Shown piece by piece: positions 27,496-35,958 of a DNA stretch of 64,000 nucleotides. The DNA is from Herbaspirillum sp. AP02 (lineage in GTDB: Bacteria; Pseudomonadota; Gammaproteobacteria; Burkholderiales; Burkholderiaceae_D), in NCBI RefSeq assembly GCF_015767275.1, contig NZ_JADWMY010000008.1, positions 221,875 to 285,874 of the forward strand, written 5' to 3'. The notes below the pieces were generated by a model. The model did no database searches. It was given only the letters and a program-made list of their open reading frames with translations, and was not told where the DNA came from. The position numbers and the translations under genes are program-made. Position 1 is the stretch's first letter. Each line of letters begins with the position of its first letter.

Positions 27496-28509
27496 GTGAA
27501 CAAGAACATTCGCCAAACCTTGCTGTCGCTGGCCGTGGCCGGCGCAACCCTGGCCGCTTTCCCCGGCCAGGCCTCGGCTGCCGCCAAGATCACCATCATG
27601 GTGGGCGGCATCAACAAGATGGTCTATCTGCCGGCCAAGCTGGCCGAGCAACTGGGCTACTTCAAGGAAGAGGGCCTGGACGTCGAGCTGCAGTCGCAGC
27701 CGGCCGGGGTCGACGCCGAGAACGAACTGCTGGCCGGTGCCGTGCAGGCCGTGGTCGGTTTCTACGACCACTCCATCGACCTGCAGACCAAGGGCAAGGA
27801 AATCACCGCCATCACCATCCTGGGCCAGGTGCCGGGTGAGGTGGAGCTGGTCTCCACCAAGGCCGCGCCGCACTTCCAGAGTATGGCCGATGCCAAGGGC
27901 AAGACCCTGGGCGTGACCGGGCTGGGCTCGTCCACCAACTTCCTGACTCAGTACCTGGCCTCGCGCCATGGCATTACCTCCAAGCAGTTCTCGGTGCTGC
28001 CGGTGGGCGCAGACAATACCTTCATCGCCGCCATGAAACAGGGCCGCATCGATGCCGGCATGACCACCGAGCCGACCGCCTCGCAATTGCTGAAGATGGG
28101 CGACGCCCAGGTGCTGATCGACATGCGCACCGTGGAAGGCACGGTCAAGGCGCTGGGTGGCCTGTATCCGGCTTCCAGCGTCTATGTGCAGCGCAGCTGG
28201 CTCAACAGCCACAAGGACGATGCACAGAAACTGGCGCGCGCCTTCGTCAAGACGCTCAAGTTCATCAACACCCACAGCGCCGAACAGATCGCCGACAAGA
28301 TGCCCAAGGACTACTACGGCAACAACAAGCCGCTGTACGTGCAGGCCTTGAGCAACTCGCTGCCCATGTATTCGCAGGACGGCAAGATGCCCAAGGGCGG
28401 GCCGGAAACCGTACTGGCCGTGCTCTCGGGATTCAATCCCAACGTCAAGGGCAAGCACGTGGACCTGTCCAAGACCTATACGGATGAATTCGTCGACGCC
28501 GTGAAATAG
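27496..28509 (+). CDS. ABC transporter substrate-binding protein (SsuA/NMT1 type), copy 2
   Basis: This 337-residue protein is a paralogue of the preceding one and is similar along its whole length. Identical blocks include LQSQPAGVDAENELLAGAVQ and LGGLYPASSVYV, and both end in LSKTYT(N/D)EFVD. The signal peptide (MNKNIRQTLLSLAVAGATL, cleavage after ASA near residue 28) differs entirely from copy 1. A CAGGAGACATC site precedes the ATG. Two binding proteins with one ATPase and one permease suggest that the importer accepts two related ligands or that the copies differ in affinity. The copies have diverged at many synonymous sites, so the duplication is not recent. Confidence 0.88.
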   Translation: MNKNIRQTLLSLAVAGATLAAFPGQASAAAKITIMVGGINKMVYLPAKLAEQLGYFKEEGLDVELQSQPAGVDAENELLAGAVQAVVGFYDHSIDLQTKGKEITAITILGQVPGEVELVSTKAAPHFQSMADAKGKTLGVTGLGSSTNFLTQYLASRHGITSKQFSVLPVGADNTFIAAMKQGRIDAGMTTEPTASQLLKMGDAQVLIDMRTVEGTVKALGGLYPASSVYVQRSWLNSHKDDAQKLARAFVKTLKFINTHSAEQIADKMPKDYYGNNKPLYVQALSNSLPMYSQDGKMPKGGPETVLAVLSGFNPNVKGKHVDLSKTYTDEFVDAVK

Positions 28510-28637
28510 GATCAGCGTCCGATAGCACCCCGGGACGGGCGCCGCCGCCGGTCCCGCTTCCGAACCATGCTTGATGCCATGATGCGAAATTTCGCGTCAG
28601 GGCGGTACTCAACCTCCAGCCCCGAAAGAGCCACCCG

Positions 28638-29465
28638 ATGAATGCGATCAACCAGCACGCCTTCACCCCCGCCGGCAACGCCGCCCAGGAAACCCCGGCC
28701 ATCGAATTGCGCAACGTGACCTGCCGCTTCATCACTGCCGACGGCAAGGCCACCGTGGCCCTGCGTGATTTTTCGATGAGCGTGGCCCGGGGCGAATTCG
28801 TGGCCGTGGTCGGCCCCACCGGCTGCGGCAAGTCGACCACGCTGTCGCTGATCACGGGTCTCTTGAAGCCCACCATGGGCGAGGTGCGCGTGATGGGGCA
28901 GCCGGTCAACGGCATCGATCCGCGCATCGGCTTCGTGTTCCAGAACGATGCCGTCTTCCCCTGGCGCAGCGTGCGCGACAACGTCGCCGCCGGCCCCATG
29001 TTCCGCGGCCAGTCCAAGGCCCAGGCGCATGCGCTGGCCGATGAATGGATACGCCGGGTGGGTCTGGACAAGTTCGGTGACCACTATCCGCACCAGCTCT
29101 CCGGCGGCATGCGCAAGCGCGTGGCGCTGGCGCAGACCTTCATCAACAGCCCCGAAATCCTGCTGATGGACGAGCCCTTCTCGGCTCTGGACATGCAGAC
29201 CCGTACCCTGATGCAGGACGAACTGCTGCGCCTGTGGTCGGCCCATTCCGGCTCGGTGGTGTTCGTCACCCACGACCTGGAAGAAGCCATCGCCCTGGCC
29301 GACAAGGTCTATGTGCTGACGGCCCGCCCGGCCACCCTGAAGAGCGTCTATCCCATCGACCTGCCGCGTCCGCGCGTGATGGAAGAGGTGCGCTACGAGC
29401 AGCGCTTCATCGACATCTCGCGCCGCATCTGGGCCGATCTGCGCGAGGAAGTCCATATCGCCTGA
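28638..29465 (+). CDS. ABC transporter ATPase (SsuB/TauB type)
   Basis: This 275-residue ATPase is of the nitrate/sulfonate/taurine class. Walker A GPTGCGKST is at about residues 61-69, Q-loop FVFQNDAVFPWRSV near 104, signature LSGGMRKRVALAQTF near 155, and Walker B LLMDEPFSALDMQTR near 176, with switch VFVTHDLEEAIALAD. LSGGM instead of LSGGQ is common in this class. It belongs with the permease 29553-30407 and the two binding proteins upstream. The 128-base gap before it holds a small palindrome (GCGAAATTTCGC) but no clear promoter. Confidence 0.92.
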   Translation: MNAINQHAFTPAGNAAQETPAIELRNVTCRFITADGKATVALRDFSMSVARGEFVAVVGPTGCGKSTTLSLITGLLKPTMGEVRVMGQPVNGIDPRIGFVFQNDAVFPWRSVRDNVAAGPMFRGQSKAQAHALADEWIRRVGLDKFGDHYPHQLSGGMRKRVALAQTFINSPEILLMDEPFSALDMQTRTLMQDELLRLWSAHSGSVVFVTHDLEEAIALADKVYVLTARPATLKSVYPIDLPRPRVMEEVRYEQRFIDISRRIWADLREEVHIA

Positions 29466-29552
29466 GGGATCAGGCATCTGGCACCAGGTAGCCACCAGCG
29501 ACCTTTCCCGACAACGAATCTGAATAACGAAATCCGACCACAGGTGAGCAAC

Positions 29553-30407
29553 ATGACACAAGCACAAGCAAGCCATTCCGCCGCGACGATGGACATCGCC
29601 GCCGTCGAAGCCGAGGCGCAGCGCAAGATTCGCGGCCGCCGCAACCTGGTCATCGGCCTGCGCATCGCCATCCTGGTGATCGTGCTGGGCGGCTGGGAAG
29701 TCTGCGCCCGCATCGGCTGGATCGATCCCTTCTTCTTTTCCCAGCCTTCGCTGATCGTGATCCAGATCTATGACTGGATGGTGGAAGGCACGTCCCAGGG
29801 CTCGCTCTGGACCCAGGTGCTGGTCACGCTGGAAGAAACGGTATTGGGCTTCCTGATCGGCTCGGTGGCCGGCGTCATCGCCGGCATCGTGCTCGGTCGC
29901 AACAAGCTGCTCTCGGATGTGTTCAGCCTCTACATCCAGATCGCCAACTCGATTCCGCGCGTGGTGCTGGGTTCCATCTTCGTCATCGCCTTCGGCCTGG
30001 GCATGGCTTCCAAGGTGGCGCTGGCGGTGGTGATGGTGTTCTTCGTGGTGTTTGCCAATGCCTTCCAGGGCGTGCGCGAGGCTGACCGCTACATGATCGC
30101 CAATGCCCAGATCCTCGGCGCCTCGCGCCGGCAGGTGACCATGGCGGTGGTGGTGCCCTCGGCGCTGTCGTGGATCCTGGCCAGCCTGCATGTGAGTTTC
30201 GGCTTTGCGCTGGTGGGTGCGGTGGTGGGCGAGTTCCTGGGTTCCAAGCAAGGCATCGGCCTGTTGATCTCCACCGCCCAGGGTGCCTTCAATGCCAGCG
30301 GCGTGTTCGCAGCCATGATCGTGCTGGCGGTGGTGGCGCTGGCGGCGGACTGGTTGCTGCACGCGCTGGAAAGGCGCCTGCTGAAGTGGCGTCCGCAGGC
30401 CTTCTGA
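29553..30407 (+). CDS. ABC transporter permease (SsuC/TauC type)
   Basis: This 284-residue permease of the BPD_transp_1 class has about six membrane segments. The first is VIGLRIAILVIVLGGWEVCA, and the EAA loop ANAQILGASRRQVTMAVVVPS lies near residue 185. ATG 29553 is preferred over GTG 29544 because AGGTGAG then serves as the Shine-Dalgarno sequence six bases away. It is the last gene of the importer unit and is followed by a strong terminator at 30445-30479. Confidence 0.92.
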   Translation: MTQAQASHSAATMDIAAVEAEAQRKIRGRRNLVIGLRIAILVIVLGGWEVCARIGWIDPFFFSQPSLIVIQIYDWMVEGTSQGSLWTQVLVTLEETVLGFLIGSVAGVIAGIVLGRNKLLSDVFSLYIQIANSIPRVVLGSIFVIAFGLGMASKVALAVVMVFFVVFANAFQGVREADRYMIANAQILGASRRQVTMAVVVPSALSWILASLHVSFGFALVGAVVGEFLGSKQGIGLLISTAQGAFNASGVFAAMIVLAVVALAADWLLHALERRLLKWRPQAF

Positions 30408-30444
30408 TGGGCCGGCCGCAAAAGTCTTAGAATGATGAAGTGAG

Positions 30445-30479
30445 GCGGGGACACGATTTCGTGTCCCCGCCGCTTTTTG
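30445..30479 (+). terminator. Rho-independent terminator after the SsuABC-like genes
   Basis: A perfect 12-base stem (GGCGGGGACACG with CGTGTCCCCGCC) closes the tetraloop ATTT and is followed by GCTTTTTG. It is one of the clearest intrinsic terminators in the window. Confidence 0.9.
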
Positions 30480-30528
30480 TCATTGCATTGTCCATCGTGT
30501 TGCCTTCTTCTTTCAGCCGCCTTCCACC

Positions 30529-31944
30529 ATGTCCGCCGACCAGCCGCAACGCCTGAACGAGTCTCCCGCCGCTTCTTCCGTCAATGACCCGGTCACCCAG
30601 CGCGCCTTGCTGTGGATCGTCGCCTCCGGCTTCTTCATGCAGACGCTGGACACCACCATCGTCAACACCGCCTTGCCGGCCATGGCCCGCAGCCTGGGCG
30701 AGCCGGTCCTGAACATGCACCCGGTGGTGGTGGCCTATACCCTGACGATGGCTTCGCTCACGCCCGCCTCGGGCTGGCTTGCCGACCGTTTCGGTACGCG
30801 CCGCATGTACTTCGCGGCGATCCTGCTGTTCGTGGTCGGTTCCATCCTGTGCGCCATGGCACCCACCTTGCCGATGCTGCTGGCGGCGCGGGTGGTGCAG
30901 GGGCTGGGTGGTTCCATGCTGTTGCCGGTGGGGCGGCTGGCGGTGCTGCGGGCCGTGCCGGGAGCGCAGTACATTGCCGCGCTGGCCTCGATCTCGATCG
31001 CCGGACAACTGGGGCCGGTGGTGGGGCCTGTACTGGGCGGCTGGCTGGTGCAAAGCCTGTCCTGGCACTGGATATTCCTGATCAATGTGCCCATCGGTGT
31101 GGTCGGGATGGCGGCGGTACTGCGCTTCCTGCCCGACGACAGCCTGGCCGGCACGCCGCGCTTCGACCTGCTGGGCTGTGCCTTGCTGTCGGCCTGCATG
31201 GTGGCGTTCTCGCTGGCGCTGGATGTGCCCTGCGATACGCAGCGCGGAGCCTGGAGCGCCGCCCTGTTCCTGCTGGCGGCGGCCACCGTGCTGGGGTACT
31301 GGTGGCATGCGCGCAGCCATGTGCGGCCGCTGTTCCGGCTGGGCCTGTTCGGTGAACCCAATTTCAGCATCGGCCTGGCCGGCAACCTGGTCTGTCGCAT
31401 CGGTTCGTCCGCCGTGCCCTTCCTGTTGCCCTTGCTGTTGCAGGTACGGCTGGGGTATTCACCCCTGCATGCGGGCATGCTGCTGCTGCCGGCAGCCATC
31501 GCCGGCACCATCGCCAAACCGTGGATCGCGCCGCTGGTCAAGCGCCATGGTTATGACCGTTTCCTGCTGGTCAATACTGCCATCGTGGGTGTGTCCATCG
31601 TGTCCTTCGCCCTGATCACGCCGGGCTGGCCGCTGGTGGCGGCCATCGTGCAACTGGCCATCTTCGGGGCGTCCAACTCGATGCAGTTCGCGGCCATGAA
31701 CAGCGTCACCCTCAAGGGCTTGCGCAAGGATGATGCGGGCAGTGGCAACAGTCTCTTTTCGATGGTGCAGATGCTGGCCATCGGCCTGGGCGTGACCATC
31801 GGCGGCACCATGGTCAATGCCTTCAAGAGCGCTGAGGGAGTCGCCACCAATGCCAGCTTCCAGATCACCTTCGTGATCGTGGGCGTGATCACCCTGGTCT
31901 CGGCCTGGGTGTTCCGCCGGATGGACCCGCGTTATTTCAAGTAA
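30529..31944 (+). CDS. mdtD: Multidrug efflux MFS transporter, MdtD-like (DHA2 family)
   Basis: This 471-residue drug:H+ antiporter of the 14-segment DHA2 family matches MdtD in length. Early motifs are FFMQTLDTTIVNTALPAM (motif D1), GWLADRFGTRRMYFAA (motif A) and LLAARVVQGLGGSMLLPVG (motif B). The antiporter motif C lies in GQLGPVVGPVLGGWLVQ. In E. coli MdtD is tied to the BaeSR/MdtABC system, which is not present here; it stands alone between two terminators or convergent genes. The start is weakly supported (no good Shine-Dalgarno sequence), but the conserved N-terminus leaves little choice. Substrates cannot be told from sequence. Confidence 0.88.
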   Translation: MSADQPQRLNESPAASSVNDPVTQRALLWIVASGFFMQTLDTTIVNTALPAMARSLGEPVLNMHPVVVAYTLTMASLTPASGWLADRFGTRRMYFAAILLFVVGSILCAMAPTLPMLLAARVVQGLGGSMLLPVGRLAVLRAVPGAQYIAALASISIAGQLGPVVGPVLGGWLVQSLSWHWIFLINVPIGVVGMAAVLRFLPDDSLAGTPRFDLLGCALLSACMVAFSLALDVPCDTQRGAWSAALFLLAAATVLGYWWHARSHVRPLFRLGLFGEPNFSIGLAGNLVCRIGSSAVPFLLPLLLQVRLGYSPLHAGMLLLPAAIAGTIAKPWIAPLVKRHGYDRFLLVNTAIVGVSIVSFALITPGWPLVAAIVQLAIFGASNSMQFAAMNSVTLKGLRKDDAGSGNSLFSMVQMLAIGLGVTIGGTMVNAFKSAEGVATNASFQITFVIVGVITLVSAWVFRRMDPRYFK

Positions 31945-31975
31945 ATGAGCTAAGGGATTTTCAGAGCGGCAGCGC

Positions 31976-32662
31976 TCAGGTGTCGCTCCACTGTCGCAGC
32001 AGGTTGTGGTAGCAGCCCACCAGCGTGCGCCGCGCCTGGGCGTCGGCGTCGGTCTGGTTCAGGCGCTGGATGGCGTTGTCCATGTCGAACAGCATCTGGC
32101 GCTGGCCATCGTCGCGTACCAGGCTCTGCACCCAGAAAAAACAGCCCATGCGCACGCCACGCGTGACCGGGGTCACGCTGTGCAGGCTGGTGGCCGGGTA
32201 GAGCACCATGTCGCCAGCGGCCAGCTTGACGCTGTGCATGCCGTAGCTGTCTTCGATCTGCAATTCACCCCCGTCATACTCGGCCGGGTCGGCCAGGAAC
32301 AAGGTAGCCGAGACATCGGTGCGCAGCTTGCGACCATTGTGCGGATGGATGCGCACGCTGCCATCGACGTGCGCCCCGAAGCCCATGCCTTCGCCATAGC
32401 GGTTGAACATGGGCGGATAGATGAGGTTGGGCAGCGCCGCGCTGATGAAGCGAGGATGCCGCTCCAGTGCCCCGACGATGAGGTGCTGGCACTGCAGGGC
32501 TACCTCGGCGCGCTCGTCGATCTGCTGGTTGAATTTCAGTGGCGCGCCCTGGTAGCCGGCGGTCACGCGACCATCCACCCAGGCGGGACCGGCGGCCTCC
32601 AGCAGGTCGCGTACCGTCTGCAGGGTGGCCGGGTCCAGCAACTGAGGGATGGTGACGAGCAT
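31976..32662 (-). CDS. piuC: PKHD-type Fe(II)/2-oxoglutarate hydroxylase, PiuC/YbiX-like
   Basis: This 228-residue dioxygenase has the prolyl-4-hydroxylase-like fold. The iron ligands are visible as His and Asp in GFGAHVDGSVRIH (about residue 96) and a His in LYPATSLHSVTPVTRG (about 157), with the 2-oxoglutarate-binding Arg in TRGVRMG. Start MLVTIPQLLDPATL is characteristic. PiuC proteins are nearly always encoded with, and co-regulated with, TonB-dependent siderophore receptors. Here the gene starts 15 bases after the receptor stop, so they form an operon. The physiological substrate is unknown. Confidence 0.93.
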   Translation of the reverse strand: MLVTIPQLLDPATLQTVRDLLEAAGPAWVDGRVTAGYQGAPLKFNQQIDERAEVALQCQHLIVGALERHPRFISAALPNLIYPPMFNRYGEGMGFGAHVDGSVRIHPHNGRKLRTDVSATLFLADPAEYDGGELQIEDSYGMHSVKLAAGDMVLYPATSLHSVTPVTRGVRMGCFFWVQSLVRDDGQRQMLFDMDNAIQRLNQTDADAQARRTLVGCYHNLLRQWSDT

Positions 32663-32677
32663 CGGTTTTCTTCTGCC

Positions 32678-34918
32678 TTACATGCGATAGGTGAGCGACA
32701 GCAGCGCGGTACGGCCCGAACCCGGGACCGAACGACCACCGTCGGACTGGATCAGCGCATCGTAATACATCTTGTCGGTCAGGTTGTACAGGTTCAGGCG
32801 GATGTCATAGGCCTTGGTGGTGTAGGCCAGCATGGCGTCATAGCGGGTGTAGCCACCGACCTGCACCGTGTTGGTGGCATTGGCATAGCGCTGCGACATG
32901 TAGGTCGCGCCGCCGCCGACCTGCCAGTGCGGGGCCAGGTCGTAGGTGGTCCAGGTGGTGAGGGTGTGCTTGGGCGTATTGACCGGGACCTTGCCGACCG
33001 AGGTATCGGAGACTGCACCGCCGATGACCTGGGCATCCAGGTAGGTGTAATTGGCGGCGACCTGCCAGTCACGCGTGATGCGACCGGTAGCGCCGGCCCG
33101 TGCGCCGTTCACCCGTACCGTGCCGGCCAGGGCATAGATCCCGGTCGAGACCAGGCTGCGGGCATTTTCCTTGGTGATCTGGAAGGCTGCTGCGCTCAGG
33201 GCCAGACCATCGGCCAGGTCCCATTTCCCGCCGAGTTCATAGGAGCGGTTCTTTTCCGGGTCCAGGTTCTGCTGGCCCAGGGTACCCGTCAACTGTTCCA
33301 GCGAGGGGTTGAACGAGGTGCCATAGGACAGGTAGTAGGCCTGTGCTGCGCTGGGCTGCCAGATCGCGCCCGAGCGCACGCTCAGGAAATTGACGGTCTG
33401 GTCGGCAGAGGCCAGTGCAGTGGAGCCTGAGGTGTTGCCGGCGTTGATCGAGTTGCTGATGCTGGCGATGTAGCGGTCATAGCGCAGGCCGCCGACCAGC
33501 TTGAACTGCGGCACCAGTTCGATGGTGTCGCCGACATAGGCGGCAAGGGTGTTGGCGCTGCCACCGGCATGGTTGCCGGCAGTATCGGCCACGCTGCTGC
33601 CGGCGGCGCTGTAGCTGGGATTGACCACGCTGACGCAATCCATGTAGCCGGTGGTGGCGCCTGCGGCATTCAGAGAGCGGCCGTTGCAGCTGCCGTTGCG
33701 GTAGTAGTTCTGGTTGTCGTAGCCGTCATGGCCCACTTCCACGCCCACCAGGGCATCGTGCTTGACGCTGCCGGTGGCGAACTTGGCCGCCAGCTCGGTC
33801 TGGTTGAAGATGGAGTAGTCGCGGATGTCGCGGTCATGGCTCTGGCCGCGCACGTAGAGGCTGGACAGCGGCAGGTTGCTGGTGGCATTGGTCAGTGCCG
33901 TGAAGCCGCTGGAAGAGACCGTGCCGATGGTATTGGGCGCGGTTTCCACGGCATCGGTATGCACGTAGTTGAACTGCGTCTGGCTGCGCAGGGTCACGTC
34001 GGGAGCGATCTTGTGCTTGATGCCGGCATTGAAGGAGGCCACGTCCTGGTTGGTGCGGTCGCTGTTGAGACCATAGGCGGTGTTGCGGTCGACATTGACG
34101 GGATGGCCGTTCAGCGGTGGCAGGCCGTAGTCGGGCTGGTCGTGGTTGTGCTGCAGCAGGGCCGACAGGGTGATCTCGGTGGACGTACCGATGCCCCAGA
34201 CGTAGGAGCCGGCCAGGCCGAAGTCCTGTACGTCGGTCTGGTTGCGGGTGCTGGCCGCACCGTTCTGGGCCATGGCTTCGATGCGCAGGGCGGAGGTATC
34301 CGACAGTGCGCGGTTGACGTCGGCGGTGCTGCGCACCAGGCCGTTGGTGGTGACCGAGGCCGAGACTTCGGTGGCCGTCTTCAGGTTGGCCTTCTTGTTG
34401 ACCTGGTTGATGATGCCGCCGGTGGAGCCCCGTCCGAAGAGCATCGAGGACGGGCCCATCAGCACTTCCACTTCCTCGATGGCGAAGGTGTCGCGGTAGT
34501 ACTGGCCGCGGTCGCGGAAGCCGTCCAGGTAGATGTCGGTACGGGCCGAGAAGCCGTTCAAGTTGATGTTGTTGCCGATCTGGCCGCCCTCGGCGCCACC
34601 CAGGGTGATGCCGGACACATTGCGCAGCGCGTCGGCCAGCGAGCTCACGCCCTGCGACTGCATCTGCGCCTTGTTGACCACGGTTACCGATTGCGGCACG
34701 TCGTGCAGGTCGGCGGGCAGTTTGCTGATGGCGGTGCCGGTGCTGGCGAAATCGTCGCGGCGGCCTTCCACCGTGACCGGGGCCAGCTGGTTGCTGGCGG
34801 TCGCAGAAGTATTCGCAGAAGCGGATGCAGAAGCGGGCGCAGTCTGTTGCGCCAGCAGGGGCAGGGGAGCGGCAAAGGTGGCCAGCAATGCGGCGGCGAT
34901 CGGCGTGAGACGGTTCAT
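32678..34918 (-). CDS. TonB-dependent siderophore receptor (Fiu/PiuA-like)
   Basis: This 746-residue outer-membrane receptor has a signal peptide (MNRLTPIAAALLATFAAPLP, cleaved after LAQ) and an Ala/Ser-rich TonB-box linker region (VTVEGRRDDFAST). The plug domain contains LHDVPQSVTVVNK, ALRNVSGITLGGAEGG and IEEVEVLMGPSSMLFGRGSTGGIIN. A 22-strand barrel follows, ending GRTALLSLTYRM. It would import ferric catecholate-type siderophores using TonB energy. The start 34918 matches the signal; the frame extends to 35062 without protein-like sequence. A Fur-box-like site lies at 35058-35076. It is co-transcribed with piuC and divergent from a two-component system. Confidence 0.93.
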   Translation of the reverse strand: MNRLTPIAAALLATFAAPLPLLAQQTAPASASASANTSATASNQLAPVTVEGRRDDFASTGTAISKLPADLHDVPQSVTVVNKAQMQSQGVSSLADALRNVSGITLGGAEGGQIGNNINLNGFSARTDIYLDGFRDRGQYYRDTFAIEEVEVLMGPSSMLFGRGSTGGIINQVNKKANLKTATEVSASVTTNGLVRSTADVNRALSDTSALRIEAMAQNGAASTRNQTDVQDFGLAGSYVWGIGTSTEITLSALLQHNHDQPDYGLPPLNGHPVNVDRNTAYGLNSDRTNQDVASFNAGIKHKIAPDVTLRSQTQFNYVHTDAVETAPNTIGTVSSSGFTALTNATSNLPLSSLYVRGQSHDRDIRDYSIFNQTELAAKFATGSVKHDALVGVEVGHDGYDNQNYYRNGSCNGRSLNAAGATTGYMDCVSVVNPSYSAAGSSVADTAGNHAGGSANTLAAYVGDTIELVPQFKLVGGLRYDRYIASISNSINAGNTSGSTALASADQTVNFLSVRSGAIWQPSAAQAYYLSYGTSFNPSLEQLTGTLGQQNLDPEKNRSYELGGKWDLADGLALSAAAFQITKENARSLVSTGIYALAGTVRVNGARAGATGRITRDWQVAANYTYLDAQVIGGAVSDTSVGKVPVNTPKHTLTTWTTYDLAPHWQVGGGATYMSQRYANATNTVQVGGYTRYDAMLAYTTKAYDIRLNLYNLTDKMYYDALIQSDGGRSVPGSGRTALLSLTYRM

Positions 34919-35279
34919 GTTCGTGTCGAGGTGAGTGGAGTAGAGAAACGAGAAGCCAATCCGGCTCGCGCCGGATTGGCTCCAATGGCTGGCTACTCCG
35001 TCCTTCGACATGAAGACCGTTTGGCTGGCTGATGACCAGTATTGTTGTTCTGTACATGCCAATGATTTTTATTCACAGGCACGGCTGGCAAGATTAAGCA
35101 GGCAAGCTGACAAATGACTGTCATCAAGCTGACGCCAAACTGAGTGTGACAAAAAAGTAACACCGTCCGCCGGCCCCGGGCTGCCTAGGGCAATCCCCGA
35201 TTTGCAGCATTGGCGCGGCTGCAATACGATGCAGCGTCACGCAGAGGTTTTGCGCTGTTTTTTCTCTTTCGAAGTTCCT
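34919..35279. other. Intergenic region between the receptor and the divergent regulator
   Basis: This 361-base gap between divergent genes holds a Fur-box-like site (35058-35076) and an AT-richer core (about 35036-35100). Promoters for both directions are expected here, but no clear -35/-10 pair could be fixed. No RNA gene is seen. Confidence 0.4.
35058..35076 (-). promoter_or_regulatory. Candidate Fur box upstream of the TonB receptor
   Basis: On the minus strand GTGAATAAAAATCATTGGC matches the 19-base Fur consensus (GATAATGATAATCATTATC) at 13 of 19 positions by my count. It lies 140 bases upstream of the receptor start, in line with iron repression of siderophore receptors. Confidence 0.45.
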
Positions 35280-35942
35280 ATGAATGTTCTGCTGGTCGAA
35301 GACGACCCGGTGCTCACCGACGGCTTGTCGCGCGTGCTCAATTCGCATGGATTCACCGTGCATACCGTCAACAACGGCCACGATGCCCTGTCGCAGCGTT
35401 TCAATGCGGCCGTGCTGGTGCTGGACATCGGCCTGCCCGGCATCGATGGTTTCGAGGTCCTGCGGCGCATGCGCGCGGCCGGCAACAACACGCCGGTGCT
35501 GCTGCTGACGGCGCGCGACACCATTCCCGACCGCGTGCATGGCCTGGAACTGGGCGCCGACGATTACCTGGTCAAGCCTTTCGCCACGCCCGAACTGGTA
35601 GCGCGCATCAAGGCCCTGATCCGTCGCAGCGCGCCGCAGCCGGCACAGCTGACCGTGGGCGGCCTGTCGCTGGACAACGCCACCAAGCGCGCCGACATCG
35701 ATGGTCGCAAGATCGAGCTGTCCCTGCGCGAATGGACGGTACTGGAATATCTGATGCAGCACGCCTCGCGGGTGGTCTCCAAGCAGCAGATCATCGACGC
35801 CGTTCTGCCCTGGGGCGAGGATTTCACCATCAATGCGGTGGAAGTCTATGTCTCGCGCATCCGCCTCAAGATCGCCGACTCCGGGGTGGTGATCCGCACC
35901 ATCCGCGGTTTTGGCTACATGCTCGAAAAGAGCGAGACCTGA
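35280..35942 (+). CDS. Two-component response regulator (OmpR family)
   Basis: This 220-residue regulator has a receiver domain (MNVLLVEDDPVLTDGLS start, phospho-Asp in AVLVLDIGLPGIDGF at about residue 51, Lys in DDYLVKPFATPELVAR) and a winged-helix DNA-binding domain. The latter includes LSLREWTVLEYLMQHASRVV and NAVEVYVSRIRLKIADSG and ends IRGFGYMLEK. It is divergent from the TonB receptor and 16 bases ahead of its kinase. It resembles TctD/QseB. Because it sits beside the receptor it may regulate it, but that is only positional. Confidence 0.92.
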   Translation: MNVLLVEDDPVLTDGLSRVLNSHGFTVHTVNNGHDALSQRFNAAVLVLDIGLPGIDGFEVLRRMRAAGNNTPVLLLTARDTIPDRVHGLELGADDYLVKPFATPELVARIKALIRRSAPQPAQLTVGGLSLDNATKRADIDGRKIELSLREWTVLEYLMQHASRVVSKQQIIDAVLPWGEDFTINAVEVYVSRIRLKIADSGVVIRTIRGFGYMLEKSET

Positions 35943-35958
35943 TCCCGGCTGGCAGCGC

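Noticed and set aside
28512..30362. 616-codon minus-strand frame opposite the importer ATPase and permease
   Set aside because: Antisense shadow crossing two real genes and their gap; no domain.
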